Below are positions 22,111-32,959 of a stretch of DNA of 64,000 bases, piece after piece (positions within the stretch are counted from its first letter, which is position 1; every line of letters begins with the position of its first letter). The notes beneath the pieces were generated by a model, which saw only the letters and a program-made list of their open reading frames with translations, ran no database searches and was not told where the DNA came from. The DNA is taken from positions 24,556,022-24,620,021 of the forward strand of contig OX578150.1 in assembly GCA_951213105.1 (NCBI GenBank), read 5' to 3'. Source of the DNA: Amaurobius ferox. Its lineage: Eukaryota; Arthropoda; Arachnida; Araneae; Amaurobiidae. Made by a program: the position numbers and the translations under genes.

Positions 22111-22672
22111 TGACTTCGTGACGTTTTACGGTCACGAAGGTAGGAGTATTACCCTTATTAAGTAAATAAAGCTTATGGAGAAGGATTTGTTCTAAAAGAT
22201 CATCACCCCTACGGTTGCAATTACTACTGCCCCAAACAGTGTTATGGGCATTTGCATCGCAACCAATGATCATTTTTCTACTATTACAGTAATCAGTAAG
22301 ATTAATAATGATCTTAGAAAGAGTTTCCTTATCTTCATAAGGAAGATAGGCAGAAGCAAAGATGTATTCCATCATATGTTCATCAGTTTTAAGTTTCACA
22401 CTGATGGCAACATTGTCACCATCAAGGAAATTGACCAGATGAACAGCATTGAGCTTGTTGCTGACAAAAATACAGGCTCTGGGTCTGGTACAGGATGTGT
22501 CATAAAAGAGATTGAATCCTTTGATCCCTAGACCCAAAATCTTTCCATTACAGGTCCAGGGTTCTTGGATAAGAGCAATATCGGCTCTACCATTGAAAAG
22601 CCTTTTGCTAAGAATAGCAGAGGCAGATCGACTATGATGCAGATTAATTTGCACGACGTTAAGACAGCCCAT
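22100..22672 (-). pseudogene. L-2 ORF2 endonuclease
   Basis: ORF2 probably starts at MGCLNVVQINLHHS (22672). The endonuclease shows ADIALIQEPWTCNGK (Glu motif), RPRACIFVSNKLNAV, IFASAYLPYED and MIIGCDANAHNTVWGS (Asp/Asn). The frame shifts near 22110 after TFVTVKRHEVI; the SDH motif lies in the next frame. The preceding ORF1 ends in a TGA just upstream, unlike in L-1. Confidence 0.82.
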
Positions 22673-22689
22673 AAACAAAAACAAGAAAG

Positions 22690-22799
22690 GGGCAGAGAAA
22701 ACCTAGGAGAGAGAGACTCACCTAGTATCATGACAATGATCAGCATCAAGCATGATATCATTGTCAAAATCCTTCATGCGTTTTTCCAACTCATCATCG
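22690..22799 (-). pseudogene. L-2 ORF1 C-terminal end
   Basis: The last ~35 codons of ORF1 (DELEKRMKDFDNDIM) match L-1 (DELGKRMQDFDNDIV). The copy is cut at the junction with I-c. Confidence 0.65.
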
Positions 22800-23805
22800 C
22801 CCTCAGGGTTTCACTTCTTTAGTGAATACGGGTGTTGCAATTCCGAGGTACCTTAGCAATCCTTTTCTTTCCTTTTTTCTTTCTCTCTCTTTCTTTTTCT
22901 TACTCCTTTTTTTTTGTCTATCCTCCATTCCCCTTCTTTTTTGTTTTGTTCTCCTTTTGTGTTTTGTCTTTCTAGTCCTTCTCAGCTGCTGGTGTCATCA
23001 ATGCCGAGCCCTTAGTAAACATCACATCTGCTCTATGGGCCCTAGTACCACTCTTCGGCCTCTGCCGTAAGGTACACCGTTTGGGCTTGGGAATGGGTTC
23101 ATGTGGGTGTGATGCGAAAGGGGTAGAGCTGCGTGCATCAGTAGTTTTGCTTTCGAGAAACGTTTGCAGTAAACGGTTCCAGAGGTGAGTCCCTTGGTTG
23201 CGTTGGTTGGATGGTGGAGAGTGTTTCATATCGAGAAATCCCCCATGGATCCTTGCTGGTCCATGGGCCCTGTGCACCAGGTGCACGTTATGGTTCGCTC
23301 TCCATCATCTGGCTTTTCGAATGACTCCGGCGGTTACACTTGGCACGTTAGAAAAGTGTGGGGAGACGGAGCCTGGCGGGGGCTCCGATCGATCTGGAAG
23401 TAAACCGTGGTTCTTTATTAGTGGTTACAAGCATGGAGAATTCGAGAATGCCTTTTGTCTCGGGTTCTTCATGCTCTTCAAGTTCGACTCCAACTATCCC
23501 CTTACCCTCCAGGGTGGGGCGTTCCAATTGGGCAGACCAAGTAGAGAAGGAGGAAGCTTCAAGATCTATGAGACAATCTTCCTATGAAAATCAAACATCT
23601 TTACCATCAGAGGCAAGATATTTCATCCTGAAAAAAGTAGATGGTTCTTTCAGTAATGTTTCACCATTTCTGATACAAAAAAGCATACAAGCAATTGTTG
23701 GTGATGTCATTTCTATAAAAAAACTAAGATCAGGAGATTTAATGGTGCAGGTGTCATCCAGTGCACAAGCAAAAAATATCATGAGTATGAAAACAATGGG
23801 AATCA
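22800..23805 (+). mobile_element. I-like copy I-c, 5' UTR and ORF1 start only
   Basis: Full 5' end (CCCTCAGGG, TTCACTTCTTTAGTGAA), pyrimidine tract, shared leader, and ORF1 from 23433. ORF1 (MENSRMPFVSGSSCSSSS) stays open to ALKNIMSMK-like sequence and loses homology at about 23805. The element meets L-2 head to head and a Tigger at its 3' side. Confidence 0.82.
23433..23805 (+). pseudogene. I-c ORF1 fragment
   Basis: 125 codons of the gag N terminus, near identical to I-a and I-d (WADQVEKEEASRSMRQ, RYFILKKVDGSFSNVSPF). The RNA-binding core and knuckles are missing. Confidence 0.8.
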
Positions 23806-23810
23806 TCTGA

Positions 23811-25189
23811 TGGAAAGAGCTTATTCCAAGCTTTTGCTAGTGTACTGTTCTTGACAGTAGCCGAAGCTTCTGCTGCCATGTACACAGCATCAAGTTAATT
23901 TCAGTGTACACTTGCTGAATTGTTTTTTCATATTCTTCCCTGATCAGAACCATACTCAGCAATGCCTTTCTGTAATAAAGTTCGAAGCTTTCAATAACCC
24001 CCTGGTTCATCGGTTAGAAGACTGAAGTAACGTTGGGAGATAAAAGAACAATTTTAAACTTTCTGTTTTCTCTTTCAGGTAAAAGGTTTGAGAGATGACT
24101 TGGAGCATTATCAGTCAACAACAAAACATTTCCAGAATTCCCAGTTGTAAGCTGATGCTTTTTGACTTCAGGGATAAATACAGTGTCATACCATTCTATA
24201 AACATGCTTGTATCCATCCATGAATTCTTTTGGTTCTTGTAGGTGACTGGCAATTTTTTTATTTCCTTAAAGCACCAGAATTTTAGACTTACCTATGATT
24301 AGCAAAGGTATCCTGTGCGTTTCAGTAACATTTCCGCATACCATAGCAGTAATGTGTGATTTGCTTGCCTTAAAACCAGGTGCTGACATTTTTTTCTTAG
24401 AAACTAGGGATTTTGTTGGCATTCTCTCTCTCTTCCAGTACAAACCAGTTTCGTCTGCATTGTAGACATTGGTTTTTTGTGGCCCTCCTTATCAATCATG
24501 TTTTTAAAAGACTCTTTTAAATGTTCAGCTGCTTCAGTATCAGCCAACAGTTTTTCACCTTAGATGTCCAATTCTTTAATTCCATGCCTACATTTGAAAT
24601 GCATAATCCAGCCGGTAGTCGCTTTAAAATCAGCTCTACCCCCTAGTTTCTTGTTCATTTCAAGAGCTTTTTCACATATCAAATGACCACTAATTGGTTG
24701 TCCTTGGTTACGTACCTGCATGAACCATGTATAAACTGCAGTGTCTAAATCCTGGTTTTCTGCCATTTTTATCGTTTTTCTGTGCAAGCTTCCATCTTCA
24801 CTGTCAAGTACACTCGCAAATTTTGTAATGGCATCACTGTTCTTTTTAATGTCCGATATTGTTGCATGTCCAACTCCATATTCCCGAGCTAATTTGATCC
24901 ACTAGCACTATTCTTTAACTGGTTTATTATTTTAAGTTTATCGGAAACACTGAAAACAATGTGTTTACATTTAGTCGCCATTGCCAACTGTACAACGATT
25001 ATAGCGCGATGTGTCACAAGCGAAGGCTCACACATCACTGACGACATGAGGTTGGTCAGAAAAAAGAAAAAACGCTGCAGCCACAGCACTAACAGAACTA
25101 CATAGCATGCAAATTTAAATTTGCCAACTGAAACGCCTTCAGTTAACCGATGTTTCGTTTGATATGTATTTGGATAATTGATGCTTTAC
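23811..25189 (-). pseudogene. Tigger/pogo (jerky-like) transposase remnant with right terminus
   Basis: Order on the minus strand: terminal sequence CAGTAAAGCATCAATTATCC (about 25170-25188), psq-type HTH (MATKCKHIVFSVSDKLKII, 24981 down), CENP-B-type HTH (24560-24787; YTWFMQVRNQGQPISGHLIC), then the DDE domain (24014-24253; NVLLLTDNAPSHL, SPNVTSVF) and a PMNQGVIESFELYYRK segment. Many stops. The first catalytic Asp is inferred from DNAPSH spacing. The left terminus is not found. Confidence 0.8.
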
Positions 25190-25249
25190 TGTATATGCAT
25201 AAATTTTGGTTTATGGAAATGAAAATAGTAAATATGGTATTTTGGAAAG

Positions 25250-25400
25250 CATATAAAGAGAGGAAATAACTTACCCATGGGTACAATGATGTAAAATCAA
25301 TGTATTTAGCTGACCCATGGCAAAACAGTTTTACTGCATTTGTTCTTTGGCCAGAAAATGCATCTCTGGGATCTAGACGATCACTTAGCAAGTGGTTTTT
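25250..25400 (-). pseudogene. DNA polymerase family B fragment (protein-primed type)
   Basis: The minus-strand frame reads FLKNHLLSDRLDPRDAFSG, then RTNAVKLF and KYIDFTSLYPW. RDAFSGQRTNA and the Asp-containing DFTSLYP box are hallmarks of the protein-primed B-type polymerases found in Polinton/Maverick elements, organelle plasmids and related viruses. Coding similarity ends at TGG, followed directly by GTAAGT, a perfect splice donor. No other polymerase motif is present nearby, so it is a fragment or a single exon. Confidence 0.6.
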
Positions 25401-26094
25401 AAGAAAATCCTCTAAAATTGCTTCATTTTTTTCTTTAAAAAGTCATGCTTCTATTTTTCTATTATGTGGCAACCCTGAGTGTAAAGTTTGGATGTAGTAT
25501 CCTTTCTTTTCTGAATCCCGAGGTACCTTAGCAATCCTTTTCTTTCCTTTTTCCTTTCTCTCTCTTTCATTTTCCTCCTTATTTTTGTCTATCTTCCTTT
25601 CAACTTCTTTTTTCTTTTGTTCTTTTGTGTTTCTAGTCCCTCTCAGCTGCTGGTGTCATCAATGCCGAGTCCTTAGTAAACATCACATCTGCTCTATGGG
25701 CCCTAGTACCACTCTTCAGCCCTAGCCGTAAAGTACACCATTTGAGCTCGCGAATGGGTTCATATGGGTGTGATGTGAAAGGGGTAGAGCTGCGTGCACC
25801 AGTAGTTTTGCTTTTGAAAAGCGTCTGTAGCAAACGGTTCCAGAGGTGAGTCCCTTGTTTGATTTGGTTAGATGGTGGAAAGTGTTTCATATCGAGAAAT
25901 ACCCCATGGATCATTGCTGGTCCATGGGCCCTGTCCACCAGGTGCACGTTATGGCCCGCTCTCCATCATCTAGCTTTGCAAATGACTCCGGCGGTTACAC
26001 TTGGCACGTTAGAAAAGTGTGGGGCGACGGAGCCTAGCGGGGGCTTTGATTGATCTGGAAGAAATCCGTGGATTTTCATTTAGTGGTTACATGC

Positions 26095-27482
26095 ATGGAG
26101 AATTCGAGAATGCCTTTTGTCTCGGGTTCTTCATGCCTTTCAAGTTCGACTCCAACTATCCCCTTACCCTCCAGGGTTGGGCGTTCCAATTGGGCAAACC
26201 AGGTAGAGAAGGAGGAAGCTTCAAGATCTATGGGACATCATTCCTATGAAAATCAAACATCTTTACCATCAGGGGCAAGATATTTCATCCTGAAAAAAGT
26301 AGATGGTTTTTTCAGTAATGTTTCACCATTTCTGATACGAAAAAGCATACAAGCAATTGTTGGTGATGTTGTTTCAATAAAAAAACTAAGATCAGGATAT
26401 TTAATGGTGCAGGTGTCATCCAGTGCACAAGCAAAAAACATCTTGAGTATGAAAACAATGGGAAACTTTGAAGTAAATGCTACCATCCACAGATCTTTAA
26501 ATTTCTCACAGGGAGTAATCTCAGAACCAGACCTCATTTTTGACTCTGAAGAAGAAATTTTGACAAACCTAAGACAACAGAAAGTATGTGACGTTCGCTA
26601 CATAAATATATGAAGAGAGGGAAAATTTATACCAACAAAACATCTGATATTAACTTTCGAGACACCAATTCTGCGCCAAACATTAAACCTAGCATATCTG
26701 AAATGTTCAGTAAGACCATACATCCCAAACCCCCTAAGATGCTTCACTTGTCAAAGATTTGGACACTCAATGTTGGCATGTCGAGGAAAACTGACTTGTG
26801 CTAATTGTGCAGTGGTTGGACACGATAGTAGCTCTTGTTCTGAGACACCAAAATGTAAAAATTGTGAGGGTGAACACCCATCTTACTCACAATCATATCC
26901 TATGTTTAAGCTGGAAAAAGAAATATTGACCCTTAAAGTAAACAGTAATTCCTCATATCCAGAAGCAAGAAAAATAGTATGTTCCCATACACCTAAAGCT
27001 GGTATCTCATATGCTGCTTCCATGCGAAATAGTAAACAAATGATTTCTACTGGTATTCAAACAGAATCAGAAAATCAACCACTAACATTTCCTGTAACAG
27101 AAACATCAACCGCACATAAAAAATCAGCACCTTCTAACACAAATATAAAACCTGCAAAACCTTTAAATAATAGTAAACCTAACATTCCATGGAACCACTG
27201 AAAACAAAACAATATATGATAAGACAAGCAAAATTAAGATACTAATACTAAAAATGTAAAAGCAAAACATAAATCTTTAAAGTCGAAAATATCTAAAGAG
27301 GGTCCTACCACCAAAAGACCCCTGAAAGAACAGACTTTTTAAAGAAAAAATCTAAAAATCAGGCATCTGATGATGATGAGGAGGATAAGGATGATGCTGT
27401 ACATGGATATGTTTCTGAAGATGAAGAGATGGCCACAGATGAGGCCTTCCAAGAGCAGCTGCCTTCTGTTTCATCGGATTAA
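26095..27482 (+). pseudogene. I-d ORF1 (gag with CCHC knuckles)
   Basis: Same plan as I-a. The frame is stopped near 26611 where a CGA found in I-a has become TGA (a CpG-decay pattern). The knuckle region (CANCAVVGHDSSSC, CKNCEGEHPSYS) follows at 26770-26900 and an acidic tail ends just before ORF2. Further small indels near 27190 and 27230 disturb the C terminus. Confidence 0.8.
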
Positions 27483-27491
27483 TTTTTTTTT

Positions 27492-28790
27492 ATGGCTACT
27501 ATTATTTCTTGGAATTGTCGAGGTATTCAATAAACTGTATGACATTAAAGCCCTTTTGAATACATACAATCCTGCTTGTATAGCGCTGCAAGAAACTTTC
27601 TTAAATCTGCAGACACAGTTAAAATTCGCCGTTTTAGTACAATTAGGAAAGACTATGATCATGGAGGAGACAAGGTTTCTGGTGGTGTTGTTGCTTGTGT
27701 CTCATAACTACTCATCTACCATTCTTTGCTTAAATAGTCAGCTACAAGCTGTGGCTGTCCGAATTCATCTTACCATATTGATTACAGTTTGCAGTATATA
27801 CCTTCCACCTAATAACCACATTAATCAAAATGAACTCAATAGCTTGATTAGCCATCTTCCTACTGCATATCTGATCTTGGGTGACTTCAATGGTCATAAT
27901 CCTCTGTGGGGAAGCAAAGACATAAATTGCAGAGGACAGCAAATTGAGCAGTGTCTTAGTGCTCATAGTCTGTGCCTTTTTAATAATAAGGAATACACTT
28001 ACTTTCATGAACCTAGCAGGACCTATCACAGTATCGACCTTGCTATATGTACGCCAGCCTTATTTCCATTCTGGAACTTCACAGTTGATAATGATCTCCA
28101 TAATAGTGATCACTTTCCTATCATCCTGTCTGGCAGTCATGTCATGTCATCTGTTAAAAAACCATCTCGATACATTTTTTCAAAAGTAAATTGGACACAA
28201 TATACCCACCTAGCCGAGATTACTACTGGTATTATCCAATACGGAGATATTAAGTCTGTGATGGATATAGTTACTCAACTGCTGATCAAGGTAGCAGATG
28301 ATGCTATTCCAAAAAGCTCATTAAAAACAACCAAGTTTCACTTTCCTTGGTGGACTTCTGAATGTATGGTGACCATTAAGCAACAACCTAAAGCTTGGTG
28401 TATTTTTTGGCGTTATTCTACAATGACTAATTTCATAGCTTTTAAGCAAGCAAAAGCAATTGCTAGAAGAGTTCGTCGAAAGTGTCAACGGGAGTCATGG
28501 CAAAAGTATGTATCCGAAATAACTTTCTCTACTCCAAGCAAAATCGTATGGGAAAGGATGAAAAAGTGTTCTGGATTATATAGAGAAATCCCATTTCCAT
28601 TCTAAATTGCAGAGGTTCAACTATTAGTTCCTCGTTAGGCATTGCTAATGAAATTTCCAAAGAGTTTGCAAATGTATCTAATGCAACAAACTACCCTGAA
28701 CCATTTCTAACTTACAAACTCAGGTCGGAAAGCAAACCTTTTGTTTTCCTAGAAGCAAATAATCAACAGTACAATTCAGAGTTTTTTAGC
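27492..28790 (+). pseudogene. I-d ORF2 endonuclease and spacer
   Basis: ORF2 starts ATGGCTACTATTATTTCTTGG (read with the conserved WNCRG next). Motifs: LQETFL, YLILGDFNGHNPLWGS, RTYHSIDLAICTP, NSDHFPIILSGS. The spacer includes FHFPWWTSECMV and a basic stretch ARRVRRKCQRESWQ. An early frameshift puts the first 40 codons in another phase. RT is almost wholly missing. Confidence 0.8.
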
Positions 28791-28857
28791 CCATAAGACA
28801 TTCAAAGTACTGTTCTTTCAAACTCTCACACACAAGAGGAGGGAGTGCCACACTGTT

Positions 28858-29021
28858 ATTCCTGAAAGAAGTAGATTTCTGTGTTGAATAGGTGATGTTT
28901 AGTGAAATTATTTTGAGAGTTAGACTTAGCGCAAAAAATAAGTCATTTGGGAACAGTTCGAAAGCGAAGCACTCCGTTCTTTGGGTCATGGTAGTTCCAG
29001 AATGCTGCCGTCCGGAAAGGG
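28858..29021 (-). mobile_element. piggyBac-type MITE fragment
   Basis: On the minus strand it starts CCCTTTCCGGACGGC beside TTAA (29022-29025) and matches 1422-1597 of the first MITE; the other end is missing. It lies at the broken end of I-d. Confidence 0.7.
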
Positions 29022-29025
29022 TTAA

Positions 29026-29415
29026 AGGACACTTTGTATCAAAGAGGCATATATTTTCAAAAGATCAAAATTTTAGCCAAATAATGCATTGTATAATGTG
29101 GCCCACCCTTAAAATGTAAAATAGATAAAGATAATTTATCTATTTTACATATTATATAAAAACAATTAGTGATGCAAATAAAAGTATAAAAAATTAAAGC
29201 AAAAAGGTACATTGTACTGCTCAATGGTGCTAAAAAATAGTATTGTCTTTATGTGGCGTCAATATTTTGGCATAAAGTGGCTAGTAATGTACTCAGCTAC
29301 TTGGTAAATAGCCAGCAGTTTATCATTTTTGGATTAGGAAGTGTAGTTATCTTAAGATTAGCAATAAGTGTGTTTAAGAATCTTAATTTTAGTTGGAGCA
29401 GAACTGAAAGAATTT
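29026..29415. other. Intergenic, nothing recognised
   Basis: AT-rich, no coding or repeat signature seen apart from a short palindrome, AGATAAAGATAATTTATCT-like, at about 29120-29145. Confidence 0.4.
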
Positions 29416-29447
29416 ATATTGTAGATATTAAAAGTTTCAAGTACTTC

Positions 29448-29478
<31 letters not shown>

Positions 29479-29510
29479 ATGCATATATATATATATATAT
29501 ATATATATAA

Positions 29511-29578
<68 letters not shown>

Positions 29579-29580
29579 GC

Positions 29581-29634
<54 letters not shown>

Positions 29635-29636
29635 GC

Positions 29637-29708
<72 letters not shown>

Positions 29709-29710
29709 GC

Positions 29711-29759
<49 letters not shown>

Positions 29760-29784
29760 GAAGTACTTGAAACTTTTAATATCT

Positions 29785-29836
<52 letters not shown>
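29416..29836. repeat. (AT)n microsatellite with perfect inverted flanks
   Basis: About 290 bp of TA repeats, punctuated by ATGCAT, is flanked by identical inverted arms of ~40 bp: AGATATTAAAAGTTTCAAGT in the left arm (29416-29455) and its reverse complement in the right arm (29752-29791). The whole block could fold as one ~375-bp hairpin. A further TA tract (29790-29836) leads to the 3' end of Naiad copy N-1. Confidence 0.92.
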
Positions 29837-29889
29837 GCATAAAAAAGGAATGGATAAAAAGTGAAAAAAGGAAGGAAGGCTTAGCAAAA

Positions 29890-30015
29890 AGCTTACTTGA
29901 TGGCGGTAAGGGGTTGTGACCTCACGCCCCAGTTTTCAACGAGCTCGTCATAAATGCCACGGCACTGCACTCCTGGTCGCCAGCTTTGGCTCAAGCCCAC
30001 CTCCGGAGTGACAAT
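29890..30015 (-). repeat. Naiad 3'-terminal motif, copy 1
   Basis: On the minus strand: CCAGGAGTGCAG, a spacer, AACTGGGG, then GGTCACAACCCC. The same order occurs at 55110-55205 and 57110-57230. GGT-CACA-ACC forms a small hairpin. It lies downstream of RT in N-1 and N-2, so it probably belongs to the element terminus. Confidence 0.6.
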
Positions 30016-30165
30016 AAAAATTGTCACAAGACCTTCAAAAAGGAATGAACCGAGGACGAGGGTAAATTCACTACCGTACAAGCGATCTGTATTGCTGACC
30101 TCGGTGAAATGTATACAGCATCTTATGCTCGTGCTGCGGTCCTGTCATATGCATGATGCGATCCT

Positions 30166-31428
30166 TCATTCTCTAAATGAATATAAAAATGACTTGAGCT
30201 TTACACCATACGCTAAATTGTTTCGGTATAAATTATCTATATTTTTAAGCATAAAAGGAACTGGATATTTTTGAATATATGCTTGCTTTAAAAATACTTG
30301 ATCAAAATCAATACGTAAATTTTCTTCTTTAATAGTTCTTTTAATTCTGACCAATCCTCCCAAGAATACATTGCGAAATATATTCAAGTGTAGGTTGGAG
30401 TGCCAATGTATTATTCCATTTATAGGTATTTTAAAATGGTTTCTTTTGTCATAGATGGTAAATATGATTGGGATTTGTCTAAAGTTGATACTCAAATCCA
30501 AAAACTTAACCACGTTGTTATTTTTAACTGGATTTTCTTTCAATATGAGGTTGGGTGGGTAGAAATTAAAGTTCATACAATAGTTTTCATTTTCATATCC
30601 AATAATCACGTCATCTACATAACGCAGGTAAACGATTTCGTTGTTAATATGAGACTGGCTTTCATAAAAACTAAGGTAGAGATCGGCTAGTATTGAAGAA
30701 CATCCCCCCCCCCCCATGGGGATGCCTTTAATTTGTTGATATGCAAAGATTCCATTGAAAAGATAATTTTCTTTGATGACTATTCTAATTATAGTCTTGA
30801 ATTTATTGAATTCTATATTTCTTTTTAATTCATATTCTTCATATAAACGGTAAAGGATATTTGATAAGTCTTCTAGATCTATAGTGTTGAAAAGTTCTTG
30901 GAAGTCATAAGTCTTTAAGTATAAAGGATTTTTATGATATTTTAATGAATTTATCACTTGTTGGCTATTTTTTATGATATAACTTCCTTTATTATTAATT
31001 TGTAGCAAAATAGGTTTTAAAAGCTTTAGTAACATAGAATTGGCTTTTGTGAGATACGTATTACATCCGACAGTAACCGGTCGGAAACATATAGGGCTTT
31101 TATGTAGTTTTGGAATATTTATCAAGTAGGGGTACTGTATTATTCCAGTGTATTTGATGCCTGTTAATAGATATAAGGCTTTAATTTTATTTGAAATTTC
31201 CCTAAGGGGAATGTTGATTTTGCAATAATGTATATCATTCTCATATTTTGCTCTCAAGGTGTTAATATAAAATAACTTGCAGGTGAATGCGTAGTTGCTT
31301 GAGGCTTTGTCAGTATAAGTAATTATATACCGTTCTTGAATGGTCTTAAAAAGCTGGATGTTCAATTTACATTTATCAGGTGGTTGGTAAAGTTTATTAT
31401 AATAATACTTGAAGTCTCTGCATATCAT
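30166..31428 (-). pseudogene. N-1 reverse transcriptase
   Basis: A 420-codon frame with Penelope-type RT motifs: IPKLHKSPICFRPVTVGC (RPI-like box), LKTYDFQELFNTIDLEDL (first catalytic Asp region), FNGIFAYQQIKGIPMG, SSILADLYLSFYES and YLRYVDDVIIGYEN (the active-site YVDD). The tail KIPINGIIHWHSNLH is shared with N-2. A run of C (30703-30714) encodes MGGGGC and may have slipped. The ATG overlaps the upstream stop as ATGA. It is long and open, so it may have been recently active or only recently dead. Confidence 0.8.
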
Positions 31429-32411
31429 ATATCTCCATTGATGGAAGGTGAAATCAGCAAACTGAATCCGATGGATTGGTTATAAATGAATTTATCAATA
31501 TCTTCTTGAAAAGCTTCATAAGGATTGCCATGATAAGGATTTCTAAATTTTGTAACAAGTTGGAAAGCTTTAATTAAATTGTTATCTTCTAGGACATTAC
31601 AATCTCCTGTTACTATATGTCCTATTAAAGGATCGGAATAAGGATTGTTTTTACAATTGCATTCTGTTATATTTTCTTTGTGTAGATTTTTACTTAATAA
31701 ATTATAGTTAAAAACTTTTCTTCCCATAGGGATGACATATCTATAAGTAGTCATGATTTTTAAGTTATTTATAGGAAGGATATATTGATGTTCTTTCAAT
31801 ATTCTGCGAAATGGAATAAGATTAAAGGTTTTGTTTTGGAACAGGATGTTTAAATAAGTTGAATAAGTGACTTGATCTTCTTCTTCGTTCTTCAATTTAA
31901 TATTAAGAAAGTGAGATCGTTTTTTTAACCAATCGCTGATAGTAGCTAAATTAAGTTTCTGAAATATAGAGGTTTCTTTCGTTTGCCAGATTTTTATTTG
32001 TTTGAACCAAATTGTCCAAATGTGTAGCATGAATTTTTTGCGTATACTCAGTATATAAGTACGTATAAAATCAGGTTTATGGGTTTCAAATCCATATACT
32101 TCTTGTATAAAACCCCTAAAAGACTTGATGCAGAAATCTAAATGTTGCTTTTTTCTGTTTTTACTCCGAAACCATCTTTTACGTACTGTAACTGGGCTGT
32201 AGTTAATACTGAAGTTTTGTGGTGAATGATAATAATCATTATTATAGAGCTTATTAAACATAACAGAGTTGAGACCGTAAGGGTATATGGTGTTTCTCTG
32301 TAGAATATGAATGTTTTTCCACCATATACGATGTTGCTGTTTAATCACAAAGTCTATTATTGAGACTGTGATGTTACTGAAAGAATGCTCTTGAAAATGA
32401 GTGTAAAGCAA
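31425..32411 (-). pseudogene. N-1 endonuclease end and CxC linker
   Basis: The 328-codon frame begins in the C-terminal half of a GIY-YIG endonuclease (ITVSIIDFV, then NTIYPYGLNSVMFNKL, the usual FPYGLN-like end). A basic region KRWFRSKNRKKQHLDFC follows. The linker has TECNCKNNPYSDPLIGHI then VTGDCNVLEDNN, with the CxC pair. N-3 carries the same linker as NDCICKVDEYAEY. The GIY and YIG half itself is missing. Confidence 0.7.
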
Positions 32412-32435
32412 TTGGCATTCCTGATTGTTGCCTTG

Positions 32436-32510
32436 GTTTTATATATATATATATATATATATTTGTTTATATATATATATATTTGTTTATATATATATAA
32501 TATATAAACA
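32436..32510. repeat. TA microsatellite at the 5' side of N-1
   Basis: Alternating TA with TTTGTTTATA interruptions. It borders the truncated 5' end of the Naiad copy. Confidence 0.85.
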
Positions 32511-32959
32511 AAATATGTTCCCGAATTAAAAAATTAACTAGATTGAAAATGCTAGCAGGAACATCATTAAGAAATTCTAATGCTTGTTTGAATATTGTTT
32601 TGAGAATAATATATAGAAAAAGGAATTATGATGATAATACACAGAAAAATAAATAATGAATTTTCAAAATTTAAAGTAAAATATTAACTTATTTTAAAAA
32701 CTGTAATTAATACAAACTTATATAAGTAATTTAAATTTATTGATGACCCAATGTTTACTTTATCTACACTAAACATACTATGAGCAAAAATTTATGGGTG
32801 CACATAAATAAAAGAAATAATAAAATTTGTTAATTAAAATAAAATTCATGCTTTACTAGTATAAAATGCTATATAAAATGTAAGACATTTATTAAAACAA
32901 TTATTTCTAGAAAAGTATATTAATGGTATAAAAGTAAAGCATTACTGGAATAATTGTCT
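32511..32959. other. AT-rich intergenic DNA
   Basis: No ORF or terminus recognised; possibly the eroded 3' part of the hAT fragment that follows. Confidence 0.4.

Larger units (their letters stand above)
18972..22799 (-). mobile_element. LOA/R1-like non-LTR retrotransposon, copy L-2
   Basis: This copy carries the end of ORF1 and nearly all of ORF2: endonuclease, RT, RNase H and zinc tail, ending in TTTCATTCA-type repeats. It is 5'-truncated within ORF1, where it meets the 5' end of I-c in opposite orientation. It shares long near-identical stretches with L-1, including the 3' hairpin GGCTC-TTTTT-GAGCC, so both belong to one family. Confidence 0.82.
25512..28857 (+). mobile_element. I-like retrotransposon, copy I-d
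   Basis: Slightly 5'-truncated (starts AATCCCGAGGTACC, lacking the terminal hairpin). It has pyrimidine tract, leader, ORF1 (26095-27482) and ORF2 from 27492 through the endonuclease and spacer. Near 28790 it jumps to GGAGTGCC of RT, and a MITE fragment ends it at about 28857. It gives the region between endonuclease and RT that I-a lacks. Confidence 0.82.
29890..32435 (-). mobile_element. Naiad-type Penelope-like element, copy N-1
   Basis: Order on the minus strand: end of a GIY-YIG endonuclease, CxC linker, reverse transcriptase, 3' terminal motif. This permuted order (endonuclease before RT with a CxC motif between) defines Naiad elements, which are known to favour microsatellites. The copy lies between TA tracts at 32436-32510 and 29460-29836. 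It is truncated at the 5' end within the endonuclease. Confidence 0.72.

Noticed and set aside
29358..29707. Open frames of repeated Ile-Tyr.
   Set aside because: Pure translation of the (AT)n tract.
29890..30015. Possible hammerhead ribozyme in the Naiad end (TGACGA, GAAA and GTC in order).
   Set aside because: Stems II and III do not pair, and the other two copies lack the core words. Naiads are reported to lack canonical hammerheads.
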